A stretch of DNA of 64,000 bases from Casuarius casuarius (taxonomy: Eukaryota > Chordata > Aves > Casuariiformes > Casuariidae): assembly GCA_003342895.1 (NCBI GenBank), contig PTFA01000087.1:3081641-3145640 (forward strand). Direction: 5' to 3'. Below the pieces are notes generated by a model. The model saw nothing but the letters and a program-made list of their open reading frames with translations. It made no database searches and was not told the DNA's origin. Below, one piece after another: positions 35,636 through 48,254 of this stretch (positions within the stretch are counted from its first letter, which is position 1; each line of letters begins with the position of its first letter). The position numbers and the translations under genes are program-made.

Positions 35636-38600
35636 GCTCAGCCCAGCTCACAATGAAGCCTTAACTAAGACACCATAGAGGCTGCCACAGAACAGCCAAG
35701 ATGCAGGCTAAAAACATGATAAGGAACAGAGAGCTCCCTAATCACATCTGTACACAGTGCACCCCTTGTCTCTCACCTTAGGTTTAGGAAATATGTTATT
35801 TGGGAGTGAGGAACCTCTAACTTAAACATGCACAATAAAGCCATGGCTTGTTGGCACAGGTAACTCACCATCACTATACTTCACCCAGGCACAACCACTG
35901 TTCAATTTTCCATGAGAACTACTCCTCACTTTTCCTGAACAAAGTCTGGTCCACTGTTACCAAAAATCCCTAAGGCAGCTGTACTGACCAGAGTAGCAGG
36001 GGCTGGCAGTGGTACTGACAGGATGCAAGAGACCTCTAGCATTTACCCCACCGTTACCAAGTCCTGCCTCCAAGGACGGCTAGAGGCCAGCCTGCACAGT
36101 AGTTCCTCCACTGCTGCTGCAAAAGGAGCCGCATTGCTGGGAGAGGCTGCGAGAAGTTTTAAGATCAAATTTAGTTAAACAAGACCGTGAAATCCGACCG
36201 ATTCTCCAAAAACCCTTCCACCGCTCATGAAACATCTGTCACCAGACTGACCAAGCCTACAGCTGAGAAACTTTGAGAGGTTGAAGAAAAATGGACAAAA
36301 AGCCCCTAATGCAAACAGCTGGAGATGATGCAACAAGATCCTGTTTTCCCCAGTAATCTGGCCCTAGAAAGTGGTCACCAAAAACTAGCCTGGAACAGCA
36401 CAGCCTTCTCTGGCCACCTTCCCAGCACAGTGCTTCACATCTAGCAGTCAGGAAACAAAACTGCTGTGACAGAAAAATAGTACTGGAGGCAAGCTTTCCC
36501 GATAAAGGCACAGAATCGCTCTTATTCTTTACACACCATCACCAGCGTGTATGGCACAGAGAGGCAGGAAGAAAATCAAAGCCCTCATACACCAATGAAC
36601 TAAAGAACCAAACTCCATAAAACAAGACAAGACAACAAGTCCCGGGAGGAGGGATGTAGAGGAGAGTAGGAAGGAGAGGTGCAGAGGAAGGCAAGGAAAT
36701 ACGGTTATTAGACAGAAGTCACAAACCAGCAGCCCTTTATGTATTAGGTTACTCATCTGAAGTTCAAGGTACTTCTAGTGCAAATAAAACAGAAAAGAGT
36801 TCAACACTGAAAAACCAGTGGATTATTTAGTACCTTCTGCAAGGGCACGGAGACCACCTCTGACTTCCAAAGTTTGAGAGGATCCCGGACTGACTGCCAA
36901 CCCAACGGACCTTCCCTGACAAGTGCACTCCTTCCCTAGCTTTGCTTGTCATGACTTTGTCTGAATAGAAATAAAACCTAACAAAACACTCGAGGCTGCA
37001 CTTTGTTTGCTGGCAGTGACTAGGGATAACCACACAGTCAGGTAACACAAACGGAAAATCCATCTTGAAGAAGCACGATGGAGTTCCTTAACAAAATAAG
37101 GAATAGCTAAGATTTAAGATGATGTCATATGGAATAACTCCTTCCTTTTACAAAAGCAAAAGGAAAGAAGAAGGAAAACCATCACGTAAGCACAGACTGA
37201 TCTATGACACAGCAGATGAGCAAGAAACCAAGGTACACACCGAGACGAAAAGGTAGACGCATGAAATTCGTCCCTGACCTAACACCACCAAGGACACACC
37301 TGGGAGAAAGCCATAACCACCAGCAAAGTGCTGACAGTGCTCTGCCTGACAGACCATTTATAGTAAGCTCTCCCCTGCTTTCCAAGAAAATGACTTACCT
37401 TCCTTACTTCTTCAATGCATATACAATAAGCGCAAGATATTTTTTGTTTTGTTTTTTTTAAATGAAGCAGATCTCTCTTCTAGAGCTCACAGCCAAAAAC
37501 CTTGCTCATGCTGACAAGAACAAGCATTACTTCATCAAGGCTATATTTACAATCCACAATTAAAAAAAAAAAAATACAAACACAACTATCTCCATTATCA
37601 GCTACAATTACTCTTATCACTAGCTGACATTTCTACCGTATCTCTCCCATTATAAAGAAGACGTTATTTAGTCTTACTTGTTTAATGTCCTTTCCTCTGG
37701 TTCCGACGCACCAGTCCGGTTGCTAGGGCTATGCTGTTCACTTTTCAGTAGGTGGAGATTTTTTATTTTTATTTTTGAATGACATACAAACCCTCTGGCT
37801 ATGGTGCTAGTGAAGATATATTCCAATCGACTCACAGAGAAAAACAAAACACTGCCCTGCAAATAAATCCAAGGAAAGCTATAAAAACAGGGGGCTTTTG
37901 AGCTTTGTGAATGAGAGCTGCAGTCTGCTGGATTCAAACAGGAAAGCTGTCTGAATATGGGTTTTAAAATTAGATATTTAATGAACATTGCAGACTAAAA
38001 AAGAAAAAAAAAAGGAAAAGCACTTGAACATGTTACATATGTTGGAAATTATAGTTTCCCCACCCAGAGGCTCTCTCTACATCAAACTACAAACCTAGAG
38101 GCATCTAGAGGCAACATTTGCAAATCTATTTTTTGTTTTGGGATGCTTTCATGCTGAATGTCAACTTAAAAAACACACTATCCTTTAAAACCCAGATGTC
38201 CAAAGAAGTTGAAGAGAATGGGCTGCCTCTCAACAGGTCCTGAGGCCATGAGGAAACACAGTGTCCCCCAGCACCACCCCTCTGAGGAAGGACAGCGACT
38301 GGCCTTTTTGTCCAACTCACCTTCCTCTTTGCACATAAGCTCTGCGAATGTGCAAAACTTGAAAAAAGGTGTCAGCGACAGACTATTTTTGTGATATCAT
38401 GCAGTAAGGTGGATGACTTGAGTCTTCCATCTCTCCCATTCCTACATAACACTCTTTAAAACAGGAAATTCTGATACACAGAAATGAAAATTTTGATTAG
38501 GATTTGTTTCTGAGAGCTGGAGGGAATAACAAAGGAACCCTGAAGACAAGGCTATTTCCCCAGCAGTCTGCCTCAAAAATACCATTAAAAAGCTAACAAA

Positions 38601-39544
38601 TTACAGCCATACTTTAAGAGAGATGCAGGGCGACGAAAAGCTGTTCCACACCAAAAATAAGATCCCAAATTTCACGTTGCTGTAAAAAAGAATTTCAATG
38701 TGTTCTCAATCCTGTACGTAAGAGATGACTGGGCAAGCAGTCCAAAGCATCTTCTGGCTTTGTCTCATTCACTTCACACCTCTAAGCTAAAACATCCTCA
38801 GCAGTTAATGGTTACAAGGTGAAGCTCTATTTTGTTAAGATAAAAGCCACTTCAGACATGTAATCACACCTATTTGTGCTCTAACCAGCTAGCCAGAAGA
38901 GAAACCTGTACACACAGGCTTATTTGTAAAATACATTTGAATTGCAAATAAAAGCTGCTTCAAACAAAAGAAATCTAAATCACTAGAATAATTTCTCAGG
39001 TTTTGAAGATCCTGAACTATAGTGCTACCAGTCAGCAGCTTTTTAATGCTTAATAAGGAATATATTCAACAAATTTACACTAGGGGTCATTAGCATTTCT
39101 CTTAATAAAAAGAAAAAAAAATCACTTCATGGGTTTCAGGCCTAAAAAAAAAACACAGTAAAAAAAGAAAACGGATCCTTGCTGAATGTATTGCTTTGAT
39201 GTTTTACAAGAGAAGAACAAATGAAATTTAAAAATTAAAATAAAATATGTGCTGGGGATATCTTAATGGGAATCATTTAGACAAATATCTTATCATAAGA
39301 CAGGGAGAATAAATTACTTAGCTCCCAAATTCATCCCACAACATGTTGTGAGCTGTGCTACAATCTATGCCTCAAGCAAGGAACCAAGTAGGTGACAAAA
39401 ATGATGATGGAAGACATTAATCTACAATACAGTTTAGACCAAACTGCCATTTCTAATGTTCCCTCCCCTGAGCTTGCAAAGGGAAAAAAAAAATCTGATT
39501 TACCTAAAAGCATAACAAAAGACAAACACATCTCCTTTTCCTGT
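35636..39544. other. Non-coding stretch
   Basis: Unique-looking sequence with A-rich runs (about 37561-37575, 39106-39180). No exon, RNA gene or intact repeat recognised. Confidence 0.65.
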
Positions 39545-39930
39545 AAGAGGGGGTGGGGGGCGATCCAGATTGCCCCTGCCGAGGAGAGGCTCAGCTCATT
39601 GCAGGTAGGTAGGCGAACTGGCCGGGGTTGGTCTCGCGCCTGCATTTTCCCAAGGGAGCTCCACCAGCCACTCTGCTCCCATCCTCCTTGCATCGCGTTT
39701 TTGGAGCACGTGCTCACCCCCTACCGCCTCGCCCTGTAATACTTGAACAGTCATTAAACACGTGCCTAAGCAAAACGGTCTGGTGAGAACATCCACATCC
39801 TGAAGCCGGACCTCCCACACTTTAGGAAACAGCCCCAATTTGGGAGGAGGGCTACAAGTAGCCTCCGACCCGGGAGCCCCGTGGGGCCAGGCTGACATCC
39901 CCGGCCAACCCACGGGCGCAGCAAGGCCCA
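39545..39930. other. CpG-rich patch, possible regulatory element
   Basis: Contains many CpGs for this neighbourhood (for example GGGGGCGATC, GTCTCGCGCC, ATCGCG, ACCCGGGAGCCCCG) with G runs at its left edge. It could be a small CpG island used as an alternative or upstream PPFIBP1 promoter, but no TATA box, exon or conserved motif was identified. Confidence 0.4.
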
Positions 39931-40004
39931 AAGGCTGAACTCAACTCCTCCAGACAGCGGGTAGTGACAGTGTCCTAACGAAGCACCATTTTAATCTGCT
40001 TTCA

Positions 40005-40165
40005 ATGGCTCATCACAGGAATGCAGGAACTGCCATGCTGGATTGGACACAAGGTCCACCACGCCCGGTGTCCTACCTCCACCAGCGCCCAGCACCAACT
40101 GCTTCCAAATGAGATGAAGGACCTTCGAGGCAGACAGATGTCCACCACATTAAATCTCCTCCTTT
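40005..40165 (+). repeat. Ancient interspersed repeat
   Basis: The phrase 'aggaactgccatgctggatt' followed by 'ggacacaaggtccaccacgc' resembles a widespread old sauropsid repeat ('actgccatactgg.tcagaccaaaggtccat'). Recognised by eye; family unnamed here. Confidence 0.5.
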
Positions 40166-42729
40166 TGTTAAAGCGTAGAGCCCAGGATACGGATTTGTGT
40201 GCAAGCCGAACATTTGACTTCAAGTGTGAATAAAAGGTGCTTTTGGAATGGTCACAAGTAATTAATATTTTTGCACAGCTGTGCAAAATGGATATATTAT
40301 AAACATTCTTACGAATTGAAAACAACCTAAATGTTGGCAGAGGCTTACTCTGACAATACCTATTTTTATATAAAAAAATATATACATATTTATGTGTATA
40401 TACAAATTTCTTCTTGAATTTGCTAAACTATAGCCAATGACATCAAAGCAGTACTGTTCTTGTATTAATCGGGACTGCAAAAAAGCAACGAATGTCCCTT
40501 TGTTTCCTAATTCTAGATCCTTTCTTTGTTCCCTGAATTTCATTATACTTCTTTATTAGAAAACAAATATTACACAACAAATATTACTTATTTCCTTTTA
40601 CTGATGCAAATGAACAGAAGCACTCTGAAGTGGAAAGCCTGCCCCATGGTACGTAAGATATATCTCAAGATAAAAGATGTCAAGTCATAGAACAGATTTA
40701 AAGTATACTTCAATATAACAAAGCACGTAAGTCTTTCCAAGATACAATTGCTTATATTTGGGAAAAACAGCTTTCTACCTTGCCTCAAAATACGCAGTAA
40801 CTTCATTACCAGCCAGCTTAGTCCCATTACATATTTTTCTACGCTTTGCATTAAAATTTGTTAAATATGTTAAAACTGATGCAAAAACTAAGCCTCAATG
40901 TGATAAGCATGCTGCAGATACTTTGACAGACAGGCATGCAGCAAGCAGCCTATACAAACACCCAAAGTCTCAGAGTCAAGGTTTACGGCATAGGTTCATA
41001 TCCCGTTACAAAACAAACTATTTAATTTGGTCTGCAGCACTGAAATTGTTCTGGTTGCTTATCTCTGCTACCCTCTCCTCCAGCAGCCCTTTTTTCCTGT
41101 AATTGAAAGGAATTTCAAAACTACAGCGTATGACGGGTTATTTGCTTTGTGATGGACAAGGCGGCTCTGTGCTCTCCGGATTACGCGGAGCCAGTCAGAG
41201 CAGCGGCATTTAACCGGCAAAGCAGATGTGTAACGTAGTGCAAATGCTTGTCTGCAAACATTGTTTAGACTCCGTTTCGCTACTGATGCACGAGTAATCC
41301 AAGGTCCAAACAGAGTCTTACAAAAGTGTACAGAGGTACTTCATTTTAAGCCATTCATATTTTACCTGCTATTTCGTAAATATTTTCGACTACTCGGATG
41401 AAAGTGCCTGAGAAATCAATGCATTATTTTCTCATGTGTTTTGCCTGGGCCCACTGATTAGAAAAACAATTGAGATATTCATTTCTTGTGCTGCGACTGC
41501 TCCCGCCGGCACGGAAATGCCTCGCATTCCCCATCAACATGTTAGCGACATGCTGTGGCCGCACAGGCCGCACAACAGAAGGGACCTTGTTGTCAGGAGC
41601 CCAAAAGGTGCTTCTTCAAAATACCTCAAGAACCACCAAATCCCAAGCGTAAACCCAGGTTTAGATCAGATTTCATAGCACGTGCCTCTTTCTTTCATGT
41701 TTTTGTTTCCTCTCTTTTTGGTGGAATCCAGATTCGCAAACTCCCATATCCAAAAGGGTTCAGCTTTGGATTTTAGACCTCCAAGTCTAGGAGTATCTAT
41801 ATCCACAGTTTCAGTGTCAGCACTGTGCAAAGCATTACTTGGGGGCACTGAGGATCAAAAGCCAAGAAAGTAAATGAAAATATATCTAGCTTGAACTGCA
41901 TTTGTAAAAAACAGTCAAAAAACCCCAGTCCCTTGCAATTCCACAGCACTGTGGGAAAGCTTTCCCATAAATCCTACCATTACATCCCTGCCCCTGATTT
42001 TGTTATCTGAAGATTTATTTTTCAGGAATAATATGCAAAAGAAATGTGGCTTATCTGAAGTATGTATTTTATGTGTGAAGATACTGCAATAACTTTTTTA
42101 AAGACTCATGACTTCTGAGTACTGGAGGTTGGCAGTACAACCATTACACTACTGATATGCTAACACTCTCCCCAAACAGCTTGATTTGCAGTATCTACCC
42201 CCTCAGTGACCTAAAAATTAAGCAGAGTAAAACCTGACATGGTTGAGGATTTTTTTCTTCACTTATAATGGGGATGGGAGAAAGTTTTAAAGAGAAAAAT
42301 AAAAAAAAAAGATTAAAAAACAATATATTGCAGGCCAATTTTCAGTCTGATTGTCTTGCTCACCTCAAAAACACACGGACTTTTTAATTTTCTTTTTACC
42401 TTTCCTAAAGCCCTTTGCCAATAGCTCATGATGGAGTTATGCCAACAGCTTATTTTTAGATAGTGCATTTAGGAATCTGAGAGATTCTAAATCAAGACAA
42501 TCTGCTTTAGATAGCATATGACCGTAATTCCTATTTAAAAATGACACTTTACTTTTGAGATTATTAAAATGTCAGATGTAGGTACTGTGCATTGCAAAAC
42601 ACAGACTTCAAATCATGAATTAATCCCTAGCTTTGGAAAAGCCCGAGGAGTTTGCATGCTAAATGCATATCTTAAGACTTGCACATTTATTTGCATTAGT
42701 CAGAAAGCAAAGCCACACACAATCACTTT
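40166..42729. other. Non-coding stretch
   Basis: A+T-rich at 40360-40410 (TATA-type repeats), with a minor CpG cluster at about 41490-41600. No gene seen. Confidence 0.65.
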
Positions 42730-43190
42730 CATGATATATTGCCCACCAGTGCAGCCCCAGAGCAGGACCGCATGGAGGAACGCGCTCCCAACTGCAGAAC
42801 AAGGAGAGGTTTCTTGTCTGGGGAGAACAGACCTCCTGGGGTGCAAATAACAGCTTTCATGACTGGTACAACTCGTAGCTTGGGACTCTCGCCCCCTCTC
42901 CTTCCCACAACCTCCAGGACACAGCCTGCACACCCTGCCTCAGGTCCCGAGCTGCTGGTTCAAGCCTCATGCCCATCCCAAGAAAGTACAGACACAGGTG
43001 AAGGAGGAGGCATCCGCAGCTGCTGCTTTTTCCCAGGGCAGCCCCAAATTGTTGCTGCCATGGATGGAGCTCAGCCAGCGCCGCTCCTTCCTGCGCCGCC
43101 TCTCCGCGGGCTCCTGGCCCCCCCCCTTCCCCTCCCAGCACACAACTTCCACTCCCCCAGGACAACGCTGCTCTGTGTCTGATAACCAGC
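42730..43190. other. G+C-rich patch, possible CpG island
   Basis: The densest part, 43075-43140, has several CpGs (GCGCCGC, CTGCGCCGCCTCTCCGCGGG) and a C9 run. Open frames on both strands reflect base composition rather than a recognisable protein. A candidate upstream promoter or non-coding first exon for PPFIBP1, unproven. Confidence 0.35.
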
Positions 43191-46100
43191 AATTTTGGTG
43201 ACGGCAAAGAGTTTTTGTTTTTTTTGTTTTTTTCCCCCCTGGCAGAGGGACAGGGTGGTGCTGTTGATTTTGCTTTTTTAGCACAAAAGTTTAAAGTGTT
43301 AACTCAGTGCCAAGAATCAACAGGCAAAAAAAGCTGACCTCTCTCAACCCCAAGGCAAGGGTCCCTAGGGCCTTCCAGGGAATAACGCCAGCTGCCTTCA
43401 GCGCGGGGCGGTGGGCTTCAATTCCCAGCCCCACACAGCCCCTGCGGTGCAGTAAAGCAGTTGGGCCATGCAGACATCAGTCCTTGCTAACTGCAAGTTT
43501 AAAGCACGCTGCCTCAAAAGCGCTCTCCTAGATGCCATAGTAGTGAGCAGCACGCAAACAAAACAAAACAACTTTAAAGAACCATATGTTGTCCTGAACA
43601 CGGGCTAACGTCACCGGTGCTTTGGTAGGGAACCAGGCGTCCTGCAGCGCCCAGGCAGCACAGGGCTGAGTCAACTGTGTCATGGGAGCCCACACTTGGG
43701 CTTGCCCAGTTTCCAAGCACGAAGGCTGTTTTCAAAACCATTTTTCACTTGTATCCGCACATATTATTATGGGTGTGGCAAAAAACGAGCTCCTGTATTT
43801 GTGCGTCTAGTAAACGCAGCTGAGAGCAGTTGCACTGAAAAATTTCAGACTTTACAGCTGGGAAGCAGCAAAACAGTTGTCTTCCAGTGGACTCTTTTTT
43901 CATGAAAGCCTAGAGCTAACTCTTGAGGACAGAGCTGTTGCCTACTCCTTCCCATCTCGTCCACTCCTTCTCTCGGCAGACCGATGCCTCCTCACAGTTC
44001 CCTGAAAGAAGGTATTTTTATGCCCTTGCAGCTTTTCAGCCTCCTGCATCACCCAAGGCTAGAAGATTTTGGAGGAGCAAGGGTTGAGATGCACCTGAAA
44101 CTCAGAGGAACTCGCAAGAGAAAAGTACCGGGCACTGGGATGAACTGGAACCATGCTGGGGCTGGGTGGGGGACAATAAAGATAACATGGATGTGGGATA
44201 CAGGTGATACTGAGGGGTAGGAGGGTTTTCACCAGCAAAGTAGAGAGATGCAACAGGTTAGCACTAAGCCAGAGCTGTGACCTCGGTAGGAACAGAGCAT
44301 GAAAAAACCTGGTCCCAGCCCTATGACCATCCTTTTCTTCTCCAGCAGGAAGGAGGAGAGAAACTGGAAGGAAAGGAGACAGCAGAGGAAAAGTTGATTT
44401 GGTTCCGCTTCTCCTCCAGCAGCAGATAAGCAGCCATGGAAGAGGAGCTGCTCCTTTCCACCTCTATCCTATGGCCAAACATCCATGTGCATGTAGGAGG
44501 GAGAAATATCCCACCCACCACTGATGGCCCCATATCAGGAAGACAAGCAGAAAGCACTGGCTTAACAACAGAGGTAGGTGTAGTTCAGAAGACAGAGAAA
44601 ACTCTTAGTGAATAGAAACTGAGGACAAGCAGAACCACTACTTGCATCAGTGCATGTTTGATGCCCTGCCACTTGACGTAATGTGGTAGGGAGGAAATAA
44701 GCTAAATAGAGATAAGGAAGAGGTGGTGTGCAGATGAAGAGCATGAAGATGCTGTCATGGCAGGGCTGATACAGGCAACTGCATGAAGTGACAGCATTCA
44801 CCGCACACCACAGGCAATGGGACAACAGCAGCACCACCTGCCAAGCCCTGCATCAGCCTCCAGAGAAACATGCTGGTTTTGTGCTTCCCGGCTGCCCTAC
44901 CCTCATAGCATTGCCTCTCCCCAGGTCAGCAAAGAGCACAGCCTTCTTTACAGGGTGTGCTGCCTCGGTTTAGAGGGTGTTACCATACTGCTGAAGCAGC
45001 AATTCTGACTGGCAAAAGAATAAGCTAAAAAAATCCTCTACAAATTTGTTTGGAAAGGTCTTGCAAGTTCTACTGCTCAAACTGCAAGAGCCAACAGCAC
45101 TTTCTCTCCATGTGCTGGTTCAGCCACCAGGCTCCTGGAGGATTCTGCAGGGTCAAGGGTGACAAGGAATCAAATACAGGGGGAGGCACTGCAAATATCT
45201 GCTAAAGGAGCATAGCTGGAGATCAAGGTGAACAAGGCTGTGGGCTATTCACACCGCTTCCTAGAGGAACCCCGATCACTGAACTCAAGGCTGTTTGCAG
45301 TTTTGCAACAGCTGAAAAATTCTAGTGCAGAACTAGCGGCAGTAAGAGACAATGTTGACCCTTATGCCGACATTATTCCTATACAGGTATATATCCAAAT
45401 ATACCTGTAAACTACTTGGTTTGGGTAGCCAGAGCAGCCTGGCTGCAGCGATAGGCTGCAAAGCTGTCTCAAGAGACAGGGTAAGCGTGTTAGTGGACCC
45501 TGCACCCTGTGCTGCCCCAGCTAGCAGTGCCACGGACCCACCTCAGCAAAGCCTGAAACAAGCTGAGGTGCAACTATATCATGCTCCGATAACAGCAGGG
45601 TAGAAATGCCCTTGTGCGCAAGAGCCAAATTGCCGTTCTCCATTATTATGCATCTGTAAAGCACTTAAGCCTGTCTACAACTTTGATATGCCAGTCTCGC
45701 TTACAGACTCGGCTGCAAAGCCAGTTTTACCAGAAACCTTGCAGTATCTAGTCTCTCCCAAAACCTGACATCTTGCAGAGAAGAAATTCCGCTCAGTTTT
45801 TGTTATGAAAATATCTATCGTTTTTGAGCCTCATGGTTGCTGAAGGAAGTTTAAAGTAATCTGAGAATATCCTAAAATTTTGAACACAGGAAGCCCCTCA
45901 TTTGAAATGTAAGATCTTAATGCACAGAAAAGATGGGAGAAAACAGGATTATTTAAGGAAAAAAGTCTGCAATACTGAAAAAGAAAAAAAAGCCTAGGAT
46001 GCTGTTTCCCTTCTTTCTCCCTTCCCCTAACCTACAGATATAATTAAAATAAAACTTCAAAAATAATACAAGAAAGTGTAAACTATTTCAATTAAAATAC

Positions 46101-47505
46101 TTGGTTTTATAACATATAAAGACTAAAAGTGTCACCTCACTGCTTTTTCATATTTGCACCGGGAAAAAGTGCTTTGTGTGTAACTTCATATTTTTGCAAT
46201 GTTTTGTACATGCATGCAAGCTATAACAGCCCATAACCCACATAGCAAGGATGGAACAATACATCTAGTATTTGAAGTCCTACGTAGCCCATCATTTATA
46301 TACATCTAGTTAGCTCTTCCAACACACACACACACACCCTTGAGCTCTGGGAACTGCTAGTATAATCCATGCAATTAAAAACTTTGATGCCAGAATCCCT
46401 GCTTGCCAAAAAGGAAAAATAACAACCCTTCGCTTCGGCGCAGTTGGGCATGTTTTTACAAGTGTGAATGCCCAACTGTAGAAAGCTCATATCCAAGATC
46501 TGAACTCTCTCAAAGTTCAAGATATTCATTAGAAGTTTCTGCTCCACTCTCTAACAGGAGTGCCACAAGCTCCACGCATACCCCCAAGGACATGTCTCCC
46601 AAGGACCACGATGCCCATACTCTCGAAGATTAATGCAAATCACAACTTTTGAGAGCTTAAGGTACTGAAGTTTTATTTGCCTGTACCAAGTGATCTCTGT
46701 TGGCCATGGGGTAACAATATTGAACGAGTTTCACGCTGCAGCAACATCATGCTTTGGTTTCCCTGTCAGACTCTACGTTAACTTCTCAGGGTGTCACGGA
46801 CACTGCCAACACAGATGAACAAAGGACCATTCGCCTACCACAGTGCAAAATCAAAACTAGCACTGAATGAGTCAATGCATGCTGAGTGGCAACCCTCATT
46901 ATACTTTGGATGAATTAATCAGCCTTAGTATTTCCATACAAATCCTCTTCCGAATACCCATTTTCAAGATAAAACTTCAAAAACCTTAAGGGACCAGATA
47001 CACCTTTAATGTTATATTTCTTTGAAGTATTTTCCCTTAGTATTTCAATGACACTTCAAAGTTTTCCTACTTGCATACATATCAAATTAGACATCGATGC
47101 TTGTTTCATATATAATACATCCATAAAAATAACCATTTATTTTAGAACTTTTGCCCCTATGTTTCCTTTTGTTGGAGCTGACTACTTTTTCATGTCCCTA
47201 CCAAGCCAGCACTAGAAGGACTGTTTTGGGGGGCATTTCTATCTAGGTCTGAAGCACTGCGGATTCTGTTTGCATGGCTAAAGTTAGGACAAGATCCTCC
47301 CTTAGAGGTCTTGCCCTGCTCAATGGAAAGGAAGCATCTATATAGTCTAGTCTGGGCTTCCAGGAGAAGCAAATCCAAAACTGGCAAAAAACGTTTACTA
47401 CATGTATACAATAGAACTACAGTTTCAGCCCAGCTCAGAAGAAGAAATTTTGCTTATTTCAGAATATAAGTCATCGTATGTCTGCATGCAGGGGTCCCAT
47501 TGTAG
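43191..47505. other. Non-coding stretch
   Basis: No coding exon or repeat recognised apart from a short CA run near 46321-46337. Open frames are short and unlike known proteins. Confidence 0.65.
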
Positions 47506-47510
47506 CATGG
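47506..47510. repeat. Target-site duplication, left copy
   Basis: CATGG immediately before the TG of the solo LTR. Confidence 0.8.
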
Positions 47511-47865
47511 TGTAGAGGACCGGTACTAAATATGGTTTTGTCTCAACATTGCTGCTGCTGCTGCAAAGCCACTGCTGCAAAGCTGCCGCTGCCAAGGCGC
47601 GTCGGGCAATGCCGCGCTGGCGCCTCCGGGAGCTGTCTGCGAAGTAAACAACCTCGTGCACCTGCACGGGGTAAAAAGGGCGCGAAAAGGGCAGAAGGTC
47701 GTCTCTAGGGCATGAACCGCACATACTCATTTGCCATCTGCGCATGAGCAGGAGACCCCCAGATGCCCCAGCCTGTTTCTGGAAGGTTCTGAGAGAGCGG
47801 ACTGCACATGACAGCTAATCTGCGTGGGAAGTGAGGAAGCACCTCCCAGAGGCGGGGCAAGAACC

Positions 47866-47873
47866 TATAAAAA
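47866..47873 (+). promoter_or_regulatory. LTR TATA box
   Basis: TATAAAAA in a G+C-rich context inside the LTR, placed as a U3 core promoter would be. Confidence 0.7.
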
Positions 47874-48124
47874 CTGCAGACGCTATGAAAGCGGGGCGGC
47901 TTGCTCGCGACGACTGAAGAACTGGAGCGGAGTCAGCGGAACCAGACGGGAGCTCCACCCTCTGCCCCCCCGCCGTCGAGACTCCCAGAAGAAGCGGACC
48001 AACGGGACGCCNCTGGATCCACGGGTGGTGATATCTCTCTCTCTCTCTCTTTTCCCCTTTTCCTCTCTTTTTCCCTAAACGTGTGACACGGGACGTGTCT
48101 AGTTAGTTGATTCCATTTTGCCTT

Positions 48125-48130
48125 AATAAA
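48125..48130 (+). terminator. LTR polyadenylation signal
   Basis: AATAAA downstream of the LTR TATA box, with T-rich sequence around it; marks the R region. Confidence 0.7.
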
Positions 48131-48249
48131 TCTTAAAACTGGTTGGCTGGTGTCGTTTCACCTTAATTCAGTCCAAGGGCATCACGAACTTGGTNGCTGG
48201 CCCCAAGGGGAGGGAGGTCGTCCTGAACGACTCCTTTCGGGCCGCGACA

Positions 48250-48254
48250 CATGG
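48250..48254. repeat. Target-site duplication, right copy
   Basis: CATGG immediately after the CA of the solo LTR; identical to the left copy. Confidence 0.8.

Larger units (their letters stand above)
47511..48249 (+). mobile_element. Solo LTR of an endogenous retrovirus
   Basis: 739 bp starting TGTAGAGGACC and ending GGGCCGCGACA (imperfect terminal inverted repeat), bounded by the 5-bp direct repeat CATGG at 47506-47510 and 48250-48254. Inside, in the plus direction, are a TATA box (47866-47873) and an AATAAA signal (48125-48130) about 255 bp later, the order expected for U3-R-U5. Upstream U3 is CpG-rich and has a CTG-type repeat (about 47550-47596). No internal retroviral genes flank it, so it is the product of recombination between two LTRs. 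It lies antisense to PPFIBP1. Family not identified; three N positions fall in or next to it. Confidence 0.88.

Noticed and set aside
37390..37405. Strong minus-strand donor GAAG|GTAAGTCA as the end of a PPFIBP1 5' UTR exon
   Set aside because: A single splice motif is not enough; no CpG island, acceptor or conserved leader could be tied to it.
42739..43207. Long open frames on both strands (up to 147 residues)
   Set aside because: Pro/Ala/Ser-rich, open on both strands at once, as expected from high G+C; no splice context or family resemblance.
47478..48086. Open frames within the solo LTR
   Set aside because: They fall in U3/R/U5-type non-coding sequence; a solo LTR has no genes.
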